DNA of 64,000 nucleotides, taken from Toxorhynchites rutilus septentrionalis (taxonomy: Eukaryota; Arthropoda; Insecta; Diptera; Culicidae). The stretch lies in assembly GCF_029784135.1 (NCBI RefSeq), contig NC_073744.1, positions 77,231,935-77,295,934 on the forward strand, in the 5' to 3' direction. How positions within the stretch are numbered: position 1 is the first letter of the stretch; each line of letters starts with the position of its first letter. Of this stretch, positions 1-11,710 are shown in pieces. The notes under the pieces are model-generated. The model ran no database searches, was not told where the DNA came from, and saw only the letters and a program-made list of their open reading frames with translations. The translations under genes and the position numbers were made by a program.

Positions 1-850
1 AGTATACTGCTTGTTAAAGCTCTTTAAATCACTCATACTGCATGTAAGCTGCAGCTACTATTCGTACGATCACTCCTCATAATTTCTTGATATGGTTTTG
101 ATTTGTGAAACAAGCTGACGAGTCCAGAATCTGAAGCCCCTATTCTTCAAACCATGCCATGATTTCATTATTATTATTTTATTATTAATTGATGCCAAAC
201 TACCCAATTATCACATTGTTTTTTATGTAAAAACAGCAGTAATTGATTTTAAAGCACTTCGTTGCACTTCTGACTGTTCGTTCGTGTTGTTGGTAAACTA
301 CCTAAATCGAGCCTTTTTGATAAAATTCTCCCCAAACCATAAAAATCCCATCTCCAAAGCAGTGGTTCCAAAAACTAATGTGGAAGCCAATGCTGAAGAT
401 TTCACTATTTCATGAGATCTTTTCTGATTAAAAGAAATTCAACTTGAACAGAATTTCTTCATAATGGAAGGACTTACGGAACGTGTCATGTAATTTTTCG
501 ACTCGTAACTTAACAGGCGGCAGTATGATGGTTGATCAAAATAGTTTCACAACGGCCTTGTTCAGCTAGCTTTTCATCAACACGAATGTCAGAAGTGCAA
601 TGAGGTACTTCAGAATCATTTACTACTGTTTTTGCATCAGAAACACCGTGATAATTGGGTAATTTGGCTTCAATTCATAAAATCCGAAAGGTCAGGACAC
701 GGTTTAATGAATAGGGGCTTCATATTCTGGACTGGTCAGCTTCTTTACCAAATTAAAATCCGGTCAAGAAATTATGAGTAGTGATCGTATTAATAGTAGA
801 TGCAGCTTACAAGCAGTATGAGTGATCTGAAGAACTTAAACGGGCTGTAT
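1..850. repeat. Foldback/MITE-like element with about 200-bp inverted arms
   Basis: The first 214 bases reappear as an imperfect reverse complement at about 649-850. Matching blocks include 'atcactcatactgc', 'gatcactactcataatttc', 'agtccagaat', 'gaagcccctattc' and 'acccaattatcac'. About 430 bp of unrelated sequence lies between the arms. This is the layout of a non-autonomous DNA transposon with long terminal inverted repeats. The element may begin before the window, so the left end and any target-site duplication cannot be defined. No coding capacity is seen. Confidence 0.7.
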
Positions 851-1355
851 CCTCTGCCTAGAATGGGATACATATTACAACATGGCGCAGCTTGGTCGAA
901 ACTAACCCGAATGGGTTATTTGAACTGATTTAGAATGTAAGATGACCTATGAATTAGAAACTGTTTGTAATTCATGTGAAATTTTGTAAAGGAGTTAGAG
1001 TTCTTCCATCTGGTTCTGTAGATAGGAAACACTGAAATTTTAGTTTTTTGAATGTTTCGCGCCTGAACACAACAATCAAGTTCAAATTGCCAGTCTTTTA
1101 AAAGAAGATAGTTATTATATCCTACACTATATATTTAAATTCAACCGATTTCTTACATATCTCTGGAAACTTAGAAAAAATGTGTGGTTCTATAGTTGTG
1201 AATCACAGTGTAGCAACAAGTTTCGACATGCAACTGAAAGTACAACATAGCCACGCGCAACCGAAAAGGCAAACTGTCCCAAAGCAGGGAAATAAAAGGA
1301 AATCGAACGGTCAACGACGAAAATTTGAGTTATTTTCTTGGGGAAACTATGTTTA
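851..1355. other. No gene recognised
   Basis: AT-rich sequence with no coding similarity or repeat that I recognise. A short frame from 1180 (73 residues) looks like chance. Confidence 0.5.
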
Positions 1356-1487
1356 TGCGGTCCCTACCTACTGCACAAAAAAAAAATTTATCAAATTTTG
1401 AACCGAACACGATTTTTTGAAGCTACTGATGAAGTTTTGTACGATTTTTTATTGTTATTTTTTGTGCGGTCCCTATCCCCCGCACAA
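1356..1487. repeat. Pair of 23-bp direct repeats
   Basis: 'tgcggtccctacctactgca' begins at 1356 and 'tgcggtccctatcccccgca' at 1465, both followed by 'caa'. The second copy is itself a small palindrome (tgtgcgg...ccgcaca). They sit immediately upstream of the transposase relic and may be part of its element. Confidence 0.5.
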
Positions 1488-1765
1488 CAAAAGTTTTGCC
1501 TGTACATGATTTGCTCATGTGGCAAAAGGAGTGCGCCATTCGTGACTACCGGAACTGTAAACGGGCAGATCTACCTCAAGGAGTGTCTACAGAAGCGTCT
1601 GCTTCCTCTGTTGAAGCAACACGAGGGCCCTACGATCTTCTGGCCGGATCTAGCTTCGTGTCACTACTCAAAGAAAGTCCTGGAATGGTGGGAGGCAACG
1701 GGGTCACTTTTGTGCCTAAGGACATGAACCCAGCCAGCGCGCCAGAAATAAGGGAGTATTCTAGT
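1476..1765 (+). pseudogene. Tc1/mariner (DD37E-like) transposase, 3' fragment
   Basis: Two plus-strand frames together read like the second half of a mosquito DD37E-type transposase. The first has GTVNGQIYLKECLQKRLLP followed by FWPDLASCHYSKKVLEW, where the Asp of FWPDLAS is the second catalytic Asp. Near 1700 the match moves to another frame (FVPKDMNP...APEIRE), so one indel separates them. The block that should carry the final acidic residue (usually Pro-Ile/Val-Glu) has decayed, and the amino-terminal DNA-binding part is missing. The piece therefore cannot encode a working transposase. The family assignment rests on recalled motif patterns. Confidence 0.7.
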
Positions 1766-2593
1766 GTAGAGACTCGAATTTCGGACCTTCTTTTGACCTC
1801 CATAAAAATAATAAAAATAATATATTTGCTATCCATTATATCATTATTAGCTCATTTATCTTTTAACAATAAAACAAAAATTAAATGGAGAAAAACTATT
1901 CATAACTAGAATAGTTAAGAGCTGATGTAGTGAGGGGGCTCAAAAAAAAAGTTGTGCCATGACGTACACGACTCCAGCCTTTCTGGTTATCTGAAACAAA
2001 AATATCGAACAGATTCTGAATCAGTAGAGATGCCACTATCGCATGAACCTCGTCAAAAACATCTTTTTTGATAAAATGGTGGCCGTTTGAAAAACAAAAT
2101 GCGGTTTAAAACGTTTTTTTCTTATGTTCCCCTATTTTTTTAAAATAGTAAAATTTAAAAAATATCATTTTTAGAGATCCATGCGATAGAGAGATACATG
2201 CAGATTGTATTCATATGAATTCGACATGAATCGGTTCAGTAGAACTTGAGATATCGTGTACGCCAGTTTGAAAAATCTAGTTTCGAGAAAAACGCGAACT
2301 TCAATCATTGTTATGGCCGTACTAGATGAGATACCGTATCACTAAAATGGCTCTAACTCGGTAAACAATAGGATTTTGGATAAGTTCTGTCTAGGGTATA
2401 TTCTCGAATGCCTAAACTACAAAAATACGAAGGAAAATTTTTTATTTATTTCAAATTTCTAGGTTAGAATACTGCCTTAAGGCCCATATTTTATTGTTTG
2501 AAAGTTTGAAAAGGGTCGGCCAACTAGGTAACTTTCTACAAGGTTTTTTCCGTGATACAATTTGATGTGGGACACCCTTTGAGATTGTATCAC
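1766..2593. other. AT-rich spacer, no gene recognised
   Basis: Contains A/T homopolymer runs and sequence that feels repeat-derived, but I find no second copy in the window and no coding similarity. Confidence 0.45.
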
Positions 2594-2854
2594 ATTTACC
2601 CGAAACCCACTCACCCGAATGACAGTTACCCGAAAGACAATCACCCGAATTCCACTCACCCGAATGTAACAAATAACTGAAAACGACAGCTAACCGAATG
2701 TAACATCTACCCGAATTGACACTTACCCGAATGCTACATTTACCCGAATACAACAATTACCCGAATGTAACATTTACCCGAATGCGACAGTTACCCTAAT
2801 GTAACAATTACCCGGAAGTAACATCTACTCGAAAGCGACACTTACCCAAAAGAA
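2594..2854. repeat. Minisatellite array, unit about 15-17 bp, core 'acccgaatg'
   Basis: About fifteen imperfect copies of a 15-17 bp unit with core acccgaatg and variable tails (taacattt, gacagtt, caacaatt and similar). Minus-strand frames across it are repetitive peptides and are artefacts. The array is the inverted partner of the array at 3754-3938. Confidence 0.9.
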
Positions 2855-3753
2855 GGATATATTCAAATAATACACAAATTTTACTATATTTGTATTTGTA
2901 TTTGTATATTTAATTCTGATCAGTGTTATATAAAGATCATATTTGTCTCATACTTTCATTTCCATTCAAAAAGTATTTTTCGTGGGAAGTACAATTCGAG
3001 TAATACTGGCATTGAGTAAAATCCTTTTCAAAATAATGAAAAGTGAAAGAATGCAGTTTTATACGTATTATTAAGTCCATCCATTCTTATGGATGACGCA
3101 GGCCGTTTACGATGGTGTATCACGTTTGCAACTAGGCAATCAAAATGCATGACATGCATAATTAACCGGGCAAACGTAATGCACCAGGTAAATGTATGCA
3201 GCCCGATCTGACTAAAGGATCGTCTCCTATGTATCAAACAAACCGGGCAATGGAACACAGGTTTGCCGCTTCCGACGGCGGGTCGGCGGCCTACTCGGAT
3301 TGCGTCACCTCGGCGGCTTGGTGCCGCCTCGATTCCTTATCCTCGTTAAATGGGGACTTCGCCCCCATGACATTGATCTCAAAATAAATTTCATCACGAA
3401 ATAATAAACTCATGATAAAAATTGCGCTACGGCGGCAAATACGTAAGTACCATTTTTTCTTATCTATTCTTTTCACATTTTCATTAAAAAAATTTATGTT
3501 AAAGTTACCTGTTTAATTTTCGGAAAATTTCATAACCCATGCTCATTTCTGAATGATCTCTTGGTCTAAAGTGCAATACGGAAAGGAAAGAAGACAGCAT
3601 GTCAATTGTGCCTACACTAATTTCTAAAAATAACACAGCGAAGTCTTCAACATCTTTTTCGAATTTTCTCATTGCAATTTCTCAGTTTACTTCGTATCTT
3701 CCTAACAGCAGATTCGACAAAACTCATAAACTGATTTGTCGGAATTTTTCGTT
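2855..3753. other. Interior between two inverted minisatellite arrays
   Basis: About 900 bp of mostly AT-rich sequence with no convincing ORF, enclosed by inverted arrays. It contains a small GC-rich hairpin block (listed separately). I read it as the core of a non-autonomous foldback element. Confidence 0.5.
3255..3370. repeat. GC-rich island with hairpins
   Basis: A roughly 115-bp GC-rich block in AT-rich surroundings. ggcggc (3312) pairs with gccgcc (3323), and atgggg (3350) pairs with ccccat (3363). The loops are 5 and 7 nt. Function unknown. Confidence 0.5.
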
Positions 3754-3938
3754 CTTCATTCGGGTAAACATCCCATTCGGGTAAATGTCGCATTCGGGTA
3801 AAAGTTGCATTCGGGTAAATGTTCATTCGGGTAAATGTCCATTCAAGTATATGTTGCATTCGGGTATTTGTTACATTCGGGTATGCATTACGTTCGGGTA
3901 GATGTGCTTCGGGTAAACGTGTTTCGGGTGAATGGGAC
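3754..3938. repeat. Minisatellite array, inverted partner (core 'cattcgggt')
   Basis: About eleven imperfect copies of a roughly 17-bp unit, cattcgggtaaatgtcg-like. This is the reverse complement of the unit at 2594-2854. Both outer ends switch to a 'cacccgaaac' variant next to a 'gggacac' tract. The two arrays are therefore mirror images and not independent satellites. Confidence 0.9.
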
Positions 3939-5872
3939 ACAACCCCCTTTGAATATCCAAACTTTTTTTTAAAAGATCCGTTGAACCGCACAAATGAGCT
4001 GGTTCGTTAAATTGAACGTATGTTTCTGAATCGATCCCTGAGATTGAAACAATAATGTTAAAACCGTATTGACCAAAAATCCGCCAGAAACGTGCCGTTG
4101 AACACTGTCCAGACATACGGAAAATTGTGACGGATGCATGACGTTGAATAATTGAACCACCGCTGGCCACGCATTGAACCGAACACATATGAGCGGAGGA
4201 TTTTCACGCCGGGGATTTGCAGCAGCTGGTATCCGTCGGGGAGCTCAAGTGTATGAATTCCCCGCGATTCAATTAATCTAAACTATATTAATTTCCTTAT
4301 CAATTATCATAACGCCATAATCAGAGTCGTCGTGGCAGGCGAGCGGTGCGCAATTGTACCGGTGGTATCGACCGACGATTTACCGGAAAGGGACATCAAG
4401 CAATGGTATCCCTCGCAACGCATGCTGTTCCGTGTAGCGGAAGCGGCAACAACAACCGCACACAATCCCAGTGGATTCGCCACACAGACGTCTTATTCGC
4501 TCCGAGAGATGATGATGAATCACCATTGAAAATTCATAAACCACTCGCTTTCGATCGGAGAAGCGCTGGCTGGTGTATCCAGGGCGCAGGCACAACCATA
4601 TCCGGCGGGAGCTCCGTCGGATGGAAGCACCGCAAGAGTAGAGCACAATTTATGCGTAGCTGCGAAGCAGTAATATAGCAATAAACGTCTTAATTTATGT
4701 AAGTTATGAAATTTACATTCGGCGGGGTAGGTGATCATTGCTTCCCCGTGGTGTCACCCGAAGGATACGCCGGATGACATGTCGTTGCCGCGGGATCAGA
4801 CGCACTAATCGAAGCAAAGCATTTGGTGTGAAAGTTTGATTACGTTGACTATGGGACACATAGCTTCGTAATCTGCATACCCCGGATCTGGCGTCCGGGG
4901 TTAATTCGACCGGTCCCATCGTATTGCATCACAAAATAAGCCTGCAATGGGACGGTTGGAATGCGGAGCTTTTGCTATCGGCGAAGGGACCAGGGTTTGA
5001 ATAAAGAATGAACATTCGCTGGCGACCACAAATTTCGCCGAACGGGAAGATGTTTTGTACTCAGAACACACATAGTCAACACATTCCCGGCACGTATTTT
5101 CCGAGGAATGAACTTCGTGGCAACGGATGTGTATTCGGGTGCTTAACTCGATTTTTCTGCTTTTATTATTATTGTTCCCTCGCCGGTGTGCCAAACTCGA
5201 GGGGTGGTGGTGAAGTTGCGCCGGGAAGGAGGAGACCATTAGCGACGTCGAAACCTAGTGGGTTTACATGGCCATAAAAATTAATTGCTTTCGGATGGTT
5301 TGTGACTTCACGTACCTATAATTGTTAGTTCCCCACACGATGACGGAGAGCATTTTGTACATTTACCGGGGCTTAGGAAGTTTTTTTTGGGAGAAGGAGG
5401 TTTGACTCGTTACCACTAGGGACGTTGGTGGTACAATAACAGGGATAGGATGCTCTATGAGAATTGGGTCGTTTTCGTATTGTACACTCACCGTCATCGG
5501 CGTACGTGATGTGAAATTCTAAATAAAAATAAGTTGATTTTGGGCGTGAAAACTACTGCATGTAGAAATGGTAAACATGAGCAGTTATTCCACAATCAGA
5601 AAAGGTTTACGGAAAAAACATTCCGGTCGTGCGAGCTTTAAAGCCCGTATATACAATGTTCCCAGCGCAATCTATTCAGCCACTTTGTGAGCCATATCCG
5701 TAAAACCTAGAGATAACGAATTCATGAACCCTTTCTTTCTTCACCCATAAACACCAAGCCGGGAACTTTGAAGGTATCGAAATATGTAGACAGATATCAT
5801 TGGCACAACATCAACCAGCTGCAGAAATAAACAACAACGATAACAAATCATCACATAGCTAAAAGAGGAAAC
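3939..5872. other. TE-poor, GC-richer tract without recognised gene
   Basis: From about 4190 the sequence is more complex and GC-richer than its surroundings. Overlapping frames of 60-110 residues occur on both strands at 4332-5277, none with a recognisable domain. This is probably unique intronic or intergenic DNA. Confidence 0.4.
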
Positions 5873-5891
5873 ACTTACCTCCAGCAGCTCC
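5873..5891 (-). other. Candidate splice donor (minus strand), possible 12-nt exon
   Basis: On the minus strand 'gctggag|gtaagtg' is a near-ideal donor (intron starts at 5878). Twelve bases upstream is 'ctaattttatag', an acceptor-like AG. The two could bound a 12-nt microexon, or the donor could end a longer exon. Sequence-only inference. Confidence 0.25.
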
Positions 5892-8881
5892 TATAAAATT
5901 AGGATGGTGTAAAGATCAAAACAATGGAACGGAACCAAAGAAAAAAAAACGAAACCAAACAAAGAACGATAATCGAAACAACGGAAGACAAGTTCACGCG
6001 CGGATTGGTACATTGAACGAGTGAAGAGAACGAACACACACGACACAGAAAACACGTCGATGTGAGTGTGTAGAGAACAGCACAAATACAACACAAAACG
6101 AACCAAGGGAAAATTCAAGAAAAATCAATGAAGGGAAAATTGAATGGGAGAATAATAATCGAGAAAAGAAAAACAAATGAGAAAAAAAAAGAAGTTACAC
6201 CGAAGAAAAAATTAAAATCAGAGAAGGAGGAAGAGAAGAGAAGAAAAGATCGTTAGTACTTGAAGATTTGCTTTAGTATAAAGTATTGATAAAAAATTGT
6301 GATCAGTCGTGAGAGTAGATGGTTTGTTTTATTTCGGAATGTGTATGTGTTTGCTTCTATTATGTTTCTCGACGCTGTTATGTAATGTTTTTCTCTAGTA
6401 GCGAACTTCGCGAACTAACAAGCGTAACATTAGCGTGATTCGGTGTGGGATGTGTGAGGGTTTGTTTTTTTTTTGCAAGTGTCGAGAGCAGAACCGCTGA
6501 AGCTGAAGTGAATTCGATAGATGGAAATTAGAGAAATTAGTTTAGTTTTCCCGAAGATGTGAAGTGATAGACTAAGAGCTACGTGAAAGCATTACACGAT
6601 TGTTGAAGTATTAACTAAACTAAAATGGTAATCAAATGAATGCATCTCGATCGGTGGGGGTGTGAATCGTGAGAAATCTAAGCAGTATTGAATAATTTGA
6701 TTGGTGCAGTAACGTCTTAAAAACGGGCTAGAAAAGCTAGAAAACCGTGTGAATAAAAACTGGTGATAAAGTAGTAAAACATATCCTTACCTTAGATCGA
6801 CACAAATTAAATAAACTGTGTGCCTTGATAAGCACGATATCAAAAATAATCATTATTTAAAAGTGACTTATCGCTAACTGCCAACAGTATTGTATACGTG
6901 TATACCCGTCTCTGTGAATTATATGTACCTAAACAAACAGCAGATATATCGCATTAAGCATGGTAATCGTTTCAAATTTTATTACGAGCCACCGAGAGGA
7001 GGGTTTTCGCTTGCCCGAGGATTGTTGTCCAACTCTAAGGTATCATAACAACAATCCCCCCGGCGTCTGCAAACCGAACCATTTCCGGCCGTGTTGTGGG
7101 TTAGAGTAAACACCGTCAGGATGTCTGGTATCCATGCGGATAAGGTAGTAGTCGAATGACGAGCGAGAGTGAATATAAATGGGCTGGGAAAATTTATTGG
7201 AGCTCTTCCACACGTGCAGTCGACCCCAAAAAACAAAAGGGGGAACGGGATAGGCGATATCATGACGTCACACGGTGTCCTCGAGGGGATCAGTTCATCG
7301 CTTGGTAAAGGAGGGATCCCTCTCATGGTTGAACTGTGCGCCAGCAGAAGGGCTTCAAAGCTAATGGGAATAAATGTGTGCCATTGTTTGCTGTCATCAG
7401 GGCGAAACGTGACGCCACTCCAGTCAGCTCCAGGTTCCGTTAATTAAATCTAGATGTCACGCTTGGTGAATTTCGTCGCTTTGAAAAGCAGACGGCTAGT
7501 TTTTGTGGAAGCACCATCATAACAATGGTGATAAAAATAAGCCAGCATAAGAACAGTAATTCATCCGATGCTCGTATCGACTTTCTAAACCATCGCTCGA
7601 TAAACCCTTTGCGATAATATGGGTTTGTATGTGGTACTGTTGATTACTCCAGCAGCCCCGAGCGGTGTTCCAAATCCAGCAAAAGTACGTAACAGTCGTT
7701 GAAAACTTTCTCATTTCGGAAATTGCTCCGAGTGAAACGAAACGAAATAAAAAAAACCCACCCGGCAGTAACATTTAATTTAATCCGCATGAGACGGCGA
7801 AAATGTTGCAACGTGAAAAGTTTCTGTCATTACGATGACAGCTGCTGCCATATGGTTCTCACTGGGTACTAAACAAACAGAACAAAAAAAAAGCTATCGA
7901 CCGGCGTTTCTAAATGGATGCAATTTTGGGCGTTTGCCTCATTTCGCAAACACTCGGGGTTTCGGGTTCGGGTATTGCAATTTAGAAACATTAAAACCGG
8001 GACGCGAAATTAATTTTAGATCGTGAGGAGGCTTGCTCCGGTTGCGGTCCGTCATGCAATGGGTCCCTAATTGTTTCGACAGAGTGTTGTATGTTTATTC
8101 GGGTTATTCGAGCGAAAAAAAATGTTATGTCAATGAAATCATAGTCGAATTTTTGCGTGTCAAATAGCGAGAAAATACACGATTATGAGTTGGGCCTGTA
8201 CATTGTGAGAATTTTGCCCGAAAACAAAATAAATTCTGTATGTCTTGTTTTTCGCAATAGCGAATGTCAAATTTTGTGCAATTTAAGCAAAATGTATACG
8301 AATGAAGACTGGATGAATTTTTGAAGTGTTAAAAAATACGGCAAATTTGGAAAAATAATTTGAAAATATATTAAATTAGAATATGCTAAATTGCTGATTA
8401 AATTATGTTAGTATCATTCTGCAAAAAAAATAAAAACTTAAAGCTTATTAAGAATTTTGAGTTTCGTTCCGAATAAAGAGCTGGATGGATCGGTAAATGG
8501 TTCTATCTCTGCCCAGATAATTTCTGAGTTGAGTTCCAGTTCATAACTCGATAACAAAATGAGATAAAAACCTAAAACATTTATTGAATGTATAAAAGTA
8601 TCCAGAATTAACATTTTTGGTACAATTATTCGACCATCCCTTCTTCACGCAGAGTCGAAAACACTAAGACCAATCGTTTTCGACGATTGGTAATTCCAAT
8701 GAGAACTGTGAACGATCCTATGGATTGACAAATGGCCTATCATGCGCGGAGATGAAGTCTGGTAGGATTGTTGCTAGTCTCGTTTTTCAATCTTTCTAGG
8801 AGTTTTTTTTTCATCGTTCCTAACATATTTGATTCAATCTGGGCGTCAATAAATGACTCATACATCGATTAATTAATTTAT
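5892..8881. other. TE-poor tract, no gene recognised
   Basis: Mixed-complexity unique-looking DNA. Purine-rich stretches lie at 5930-6250. Minus-strand frames at 5891-6176 and other frames near 7000-7450 and 7835-8026 lack domains or convincing codon structure. An 8-bp stem (accaatcg...cgattggt) occurs near 8670-8692. I see no support for an exon. Confidence 0.4.
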
Positions 8882-8889
8882 TCAATTGA

Positions 8890-9060
8890 TTTCGACTGAT
8901 GAACACTTTTGTTTCCGAAGAGGATTGCGTTGAACTTGTTCATGAACAACATGGATAACATTGTGCACCCGTATCGACCTCGGATGTCCCTTTTTTGGAG
9001 TTTCGATTTCACTCGAACTAGTTTTTTGAGCCATTTTATCTAAATCAGCTTGAATGTTAG
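8890..9060 (-). pseudogene. Possible Tc1/mariner transposase N-terminal fragment
   Basis: Within a 98-residue minus frame, residues about 58-92 (KKGHPRSIRV... then VHEQVQRNPLR) resemble the linker between the two helix-turn-helix motifs of Tc1/mariner transposases, which often reads 'KKGRPRSIRT-EN---V-E-V--NP'. The frame stops shortly after, and no catalytic core follows downstream on that strand. If real, it is a short relic. Similarity is by eye only. Confidence 0.35.
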
Positions 9061-9641
9061 AGATAGTCGCTGATAGTGACTGACTATCATTGATTTTATT
9101 CCTCGACTTTGATTTCACTTCTTTCATAACTGAAACATGGTCAGAAAAGGGAAAATGGTGAAAATGAAAATTTCCCATTTGTTGTTTGAATTAGAGTTTG
9201 TTTTCGAGTGGAAAGAAAGAATGAAGAAAAGAAGCTTGGAACTCACGATGATCCAATGTGTGCGAGTTGATTGATGATTTGGACGATATCCTTCAAGACA
9301 TCCTCGAATCCTATTGTAATATACTTGTCCATTTTTTACGCATATTTCAACTCATATTTTTGTTTCAGATTGAACCTTCGAAACAGCAGCAGCTTCATTA
9401 CAAATCAAATAAACCATGATTTATGCACGTAAAAAAAATATTCCGGACAATTTTCCCTGAAATACACGTCCTTCGTTAGCTATTTTTATTTTTTTACCAG
9501 TGCAGGCTTTCATTCTGCTTCAATTTACACAACACACACAACAATAAAAAAGCGATTGCCAATAGATACTGAATTGGTAAATGAACTCGACTGCTCTCTA
9601 ATGGCGAGAGCACAGCAAAATCGAATGAATTTTCTCTCAAA

Positions 9642-9644
<3 letters not shown>

Positions 9645-9683
<39 letters not shown>
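9645..9683. repeat. (TC)n microsatellite
   Basis: An uninterrupted run of about 19 TC dinucleotides. A plus frame reading through it gives a Ser-Leu run and is an artefact. Confidence 0.97.
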
Positions 9684-9688
<5 letters not shown>

Positions 9689-11000
9689 ACTCACGCGTAC
9701 ATACATCCCGTTTAAATCAAATCAAATCATCAAATAAACCGTAAAAATTTCTTACAACTAATGATTTGGTTTGGGGACACTTTTTACGCCCTTACCTAGC
9801 CAGGGCATTCATATTTTATACGCTACAAATTACTGTGATACGATTTTTTTCATCAATGGATTATTATGGTTTTGATTTAATGAAATCCTGTATAAAATTT
9901 CAATATTAAAAAAAGGAAAAAAATGCCTTCGCTTTCCTCATTAAAGTTTAACGCTACGGCTGATAGTGTTCACTTGAAAGCTTATGTTTTATCTAAATTT
10001 TGCACGTAGCTTAAAATCCAAGCTATCATTGAAGCTGCAGAGCGTTTCAAAGTAATGTACTTTCATTCCAAAAAATGTAAAAAACGTCAATATTCCAAGC
10101 GTTGAAAAGTAGTAAAAATCAGATTTTATTATATTGCGCTCAGATTTTGGATTTAGGCACTTGAATATTATAGCAAGAGATGAAAATTTTTACGAAACTG
10201 TTGATGCCATTTCTATTGTTTTCCCTGATGGTCAGCGATTTCCCGAATGGTCCGAAAGATCAATTTTTTTTTCATTTTTTTCCAAAAATGACTTTTTTTA
10301 AAAACTCATAACTTTTGAACTACTAGAACGATTTAGATGATCGATAAATTTGAAACCAATGAGCTAGAAAATATATTTCACTTTCAAAAAATTATACCTT
10401 GTTCTCGTAATTATTGATTGTATTTGTCTTTTATAGTTTACATCAGTGTCTTAGAATATCAACAAATATTCACGAGTAACGAATATGTTTTTATTTCAGT
10501 GTAAATGACTTTTTTTTTCAGCTCGAAACACACTGCCCTCATTATATTGATGACAATAACAAACGAGTTCATTTTGTTCATATCGCTGATGCATGAACAA
10601 ATTTGCTATAATTAATGAATGCGCCATTGAGTGGGGTTCATAACTTCGCTGTTATTTATACTTTGAATATCAAAAGCAACAAATTGATATTTCTCACATT
10701 CGAAACGATATTCGTTCTGGCATTGATTTTGAGCCAAAATTCAAAAATAAAATAAAATTAGTCAGGCTGGATCATTTAGAGAACAAAAACGCCAGAGCTC
10801 GATGAAACGATCTTTGCAAGAAATCGCGCAGAATTTTGTTTGGCGAGACGGTAACAACGGCATTGCGAACGATCCCTAAACACCGTATTGCAATTGAATA
10901 ACAATTGCTCCTAGACTCGATGGTCAAATGGATTACAACATATCATAATCTTCTTGTTGCCTGCGTTGATTTGGAAGGACTTAAGCATCAGTACTGTGTG
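9684..11000. other. AT-rich, repeat-derived tract, no gene
   Basis: No coding similarity. It contains one fragment of a dispersed foldback family (next entry); the rest is AT-rich sequence with long T runs. Confidence 0.45.
10255..10445. repeat. Fragment of the 'cagccattcca...' foldback family
   Basis: It shares the blocks 'ctcataacttttgaacta', 'gatgatcgat' and 'ttattgattgtattt' in order with the complete element at 49355-50463 and with copies near 17.6, 19.3 and 45.3 kb. The terminal motif is missing here. Confidence 0.65.
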
Positions 11001-11058
11001 CTGTGTGCGGCTGGTTTTTATGTAGGTCGGATTCTACATAAAAACCAGCCGCACACAG
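11001..11058. repeat. Perfect 25-bp hairpin, 8-nt loop
   Basis: 11001-11025 (ctgtgtgcggctggttttta then tgtag) is the exact reverse complement of 11034-11058, separated by gtcggatt. A perfect 25-bp stem is unlikely by chance. It could be the collapsed ends of a small palindromic element or a hairpin RNA. No neighbouring coding signal is seen. Confidence 0.9.
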
Positions 11059-11710
11059 TTACATCTGGTTAAAAGTAAACAACAGCTGATATTCATTTGG
11101 CTAAAATGAAATTCTGTTCTGGCATTCTGAATAATCAAGATGAAAATGACATTGGGTGGAAAAATAAACATCAAAACATATTGATCAACAAAAGTTCATT
11201 TGCTCATATTCACTGGTTGCTTGGATCTGTCATTTTGATTTTCGTTTGGAGTATATAGGTTTTCGATGCAACCTAGCTCGAAAATATATGCTTTTGAGCT
11301 AAACGAAGATGATTTTTTTCAACACTGGTTTACATGGTTACATAGTAGAGGGCGCTATATATTTTTATATTTTTCTTGAAAACTGAGTTATTGACGTAGG
11401 ACTAAGTCTTTGATTTCTACGAAAAATGTAACGTTTATTAAGAGTTTTCAAATGCTTATTACGCAGAATCATTTTTACGATATATGTTATAATATATACC
11501 ATTAGACGGCAATTCCAACATTTTTTCGCCTGATACATCAATAGTGGAAATAATAAAACAAGTAATAAATTTAACAAATAAAGGAGGTATGTTTTGCGAG
11601 CGGATGCGAAGGTAAATCATGTATTATGAATTCTTTCTTCCAACTTCGTTCCCATGAATGTTGTATGTAACACAAAATTGCGTGCAATAATTCGTTCTAT
11701 CTAACAAATC
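11059..11710. other. AT-rich spacer
   Basis: No gene or repeat recognised. A 70-residue minus frame at 11365-11577 is not convincing. Confidence 0.4.

Noticed and set aside
2451..2756. Repeat-rich protein frames over the minisatellites (also 3647-4188)
   Set aside because: Periodic translation of a non-coding tandem repeat.
2594..2854. CRISPR-like array
   Set aside because: Units are 15-17 bp in direct tandem with no spacers, in an insect genome.
6301..6620. Plus-strand promoter at 'gatcagtcgtg' (Inr-like)
   Set aside because: No DPE at +28 and ATG codons occur soon after; not better than chance.
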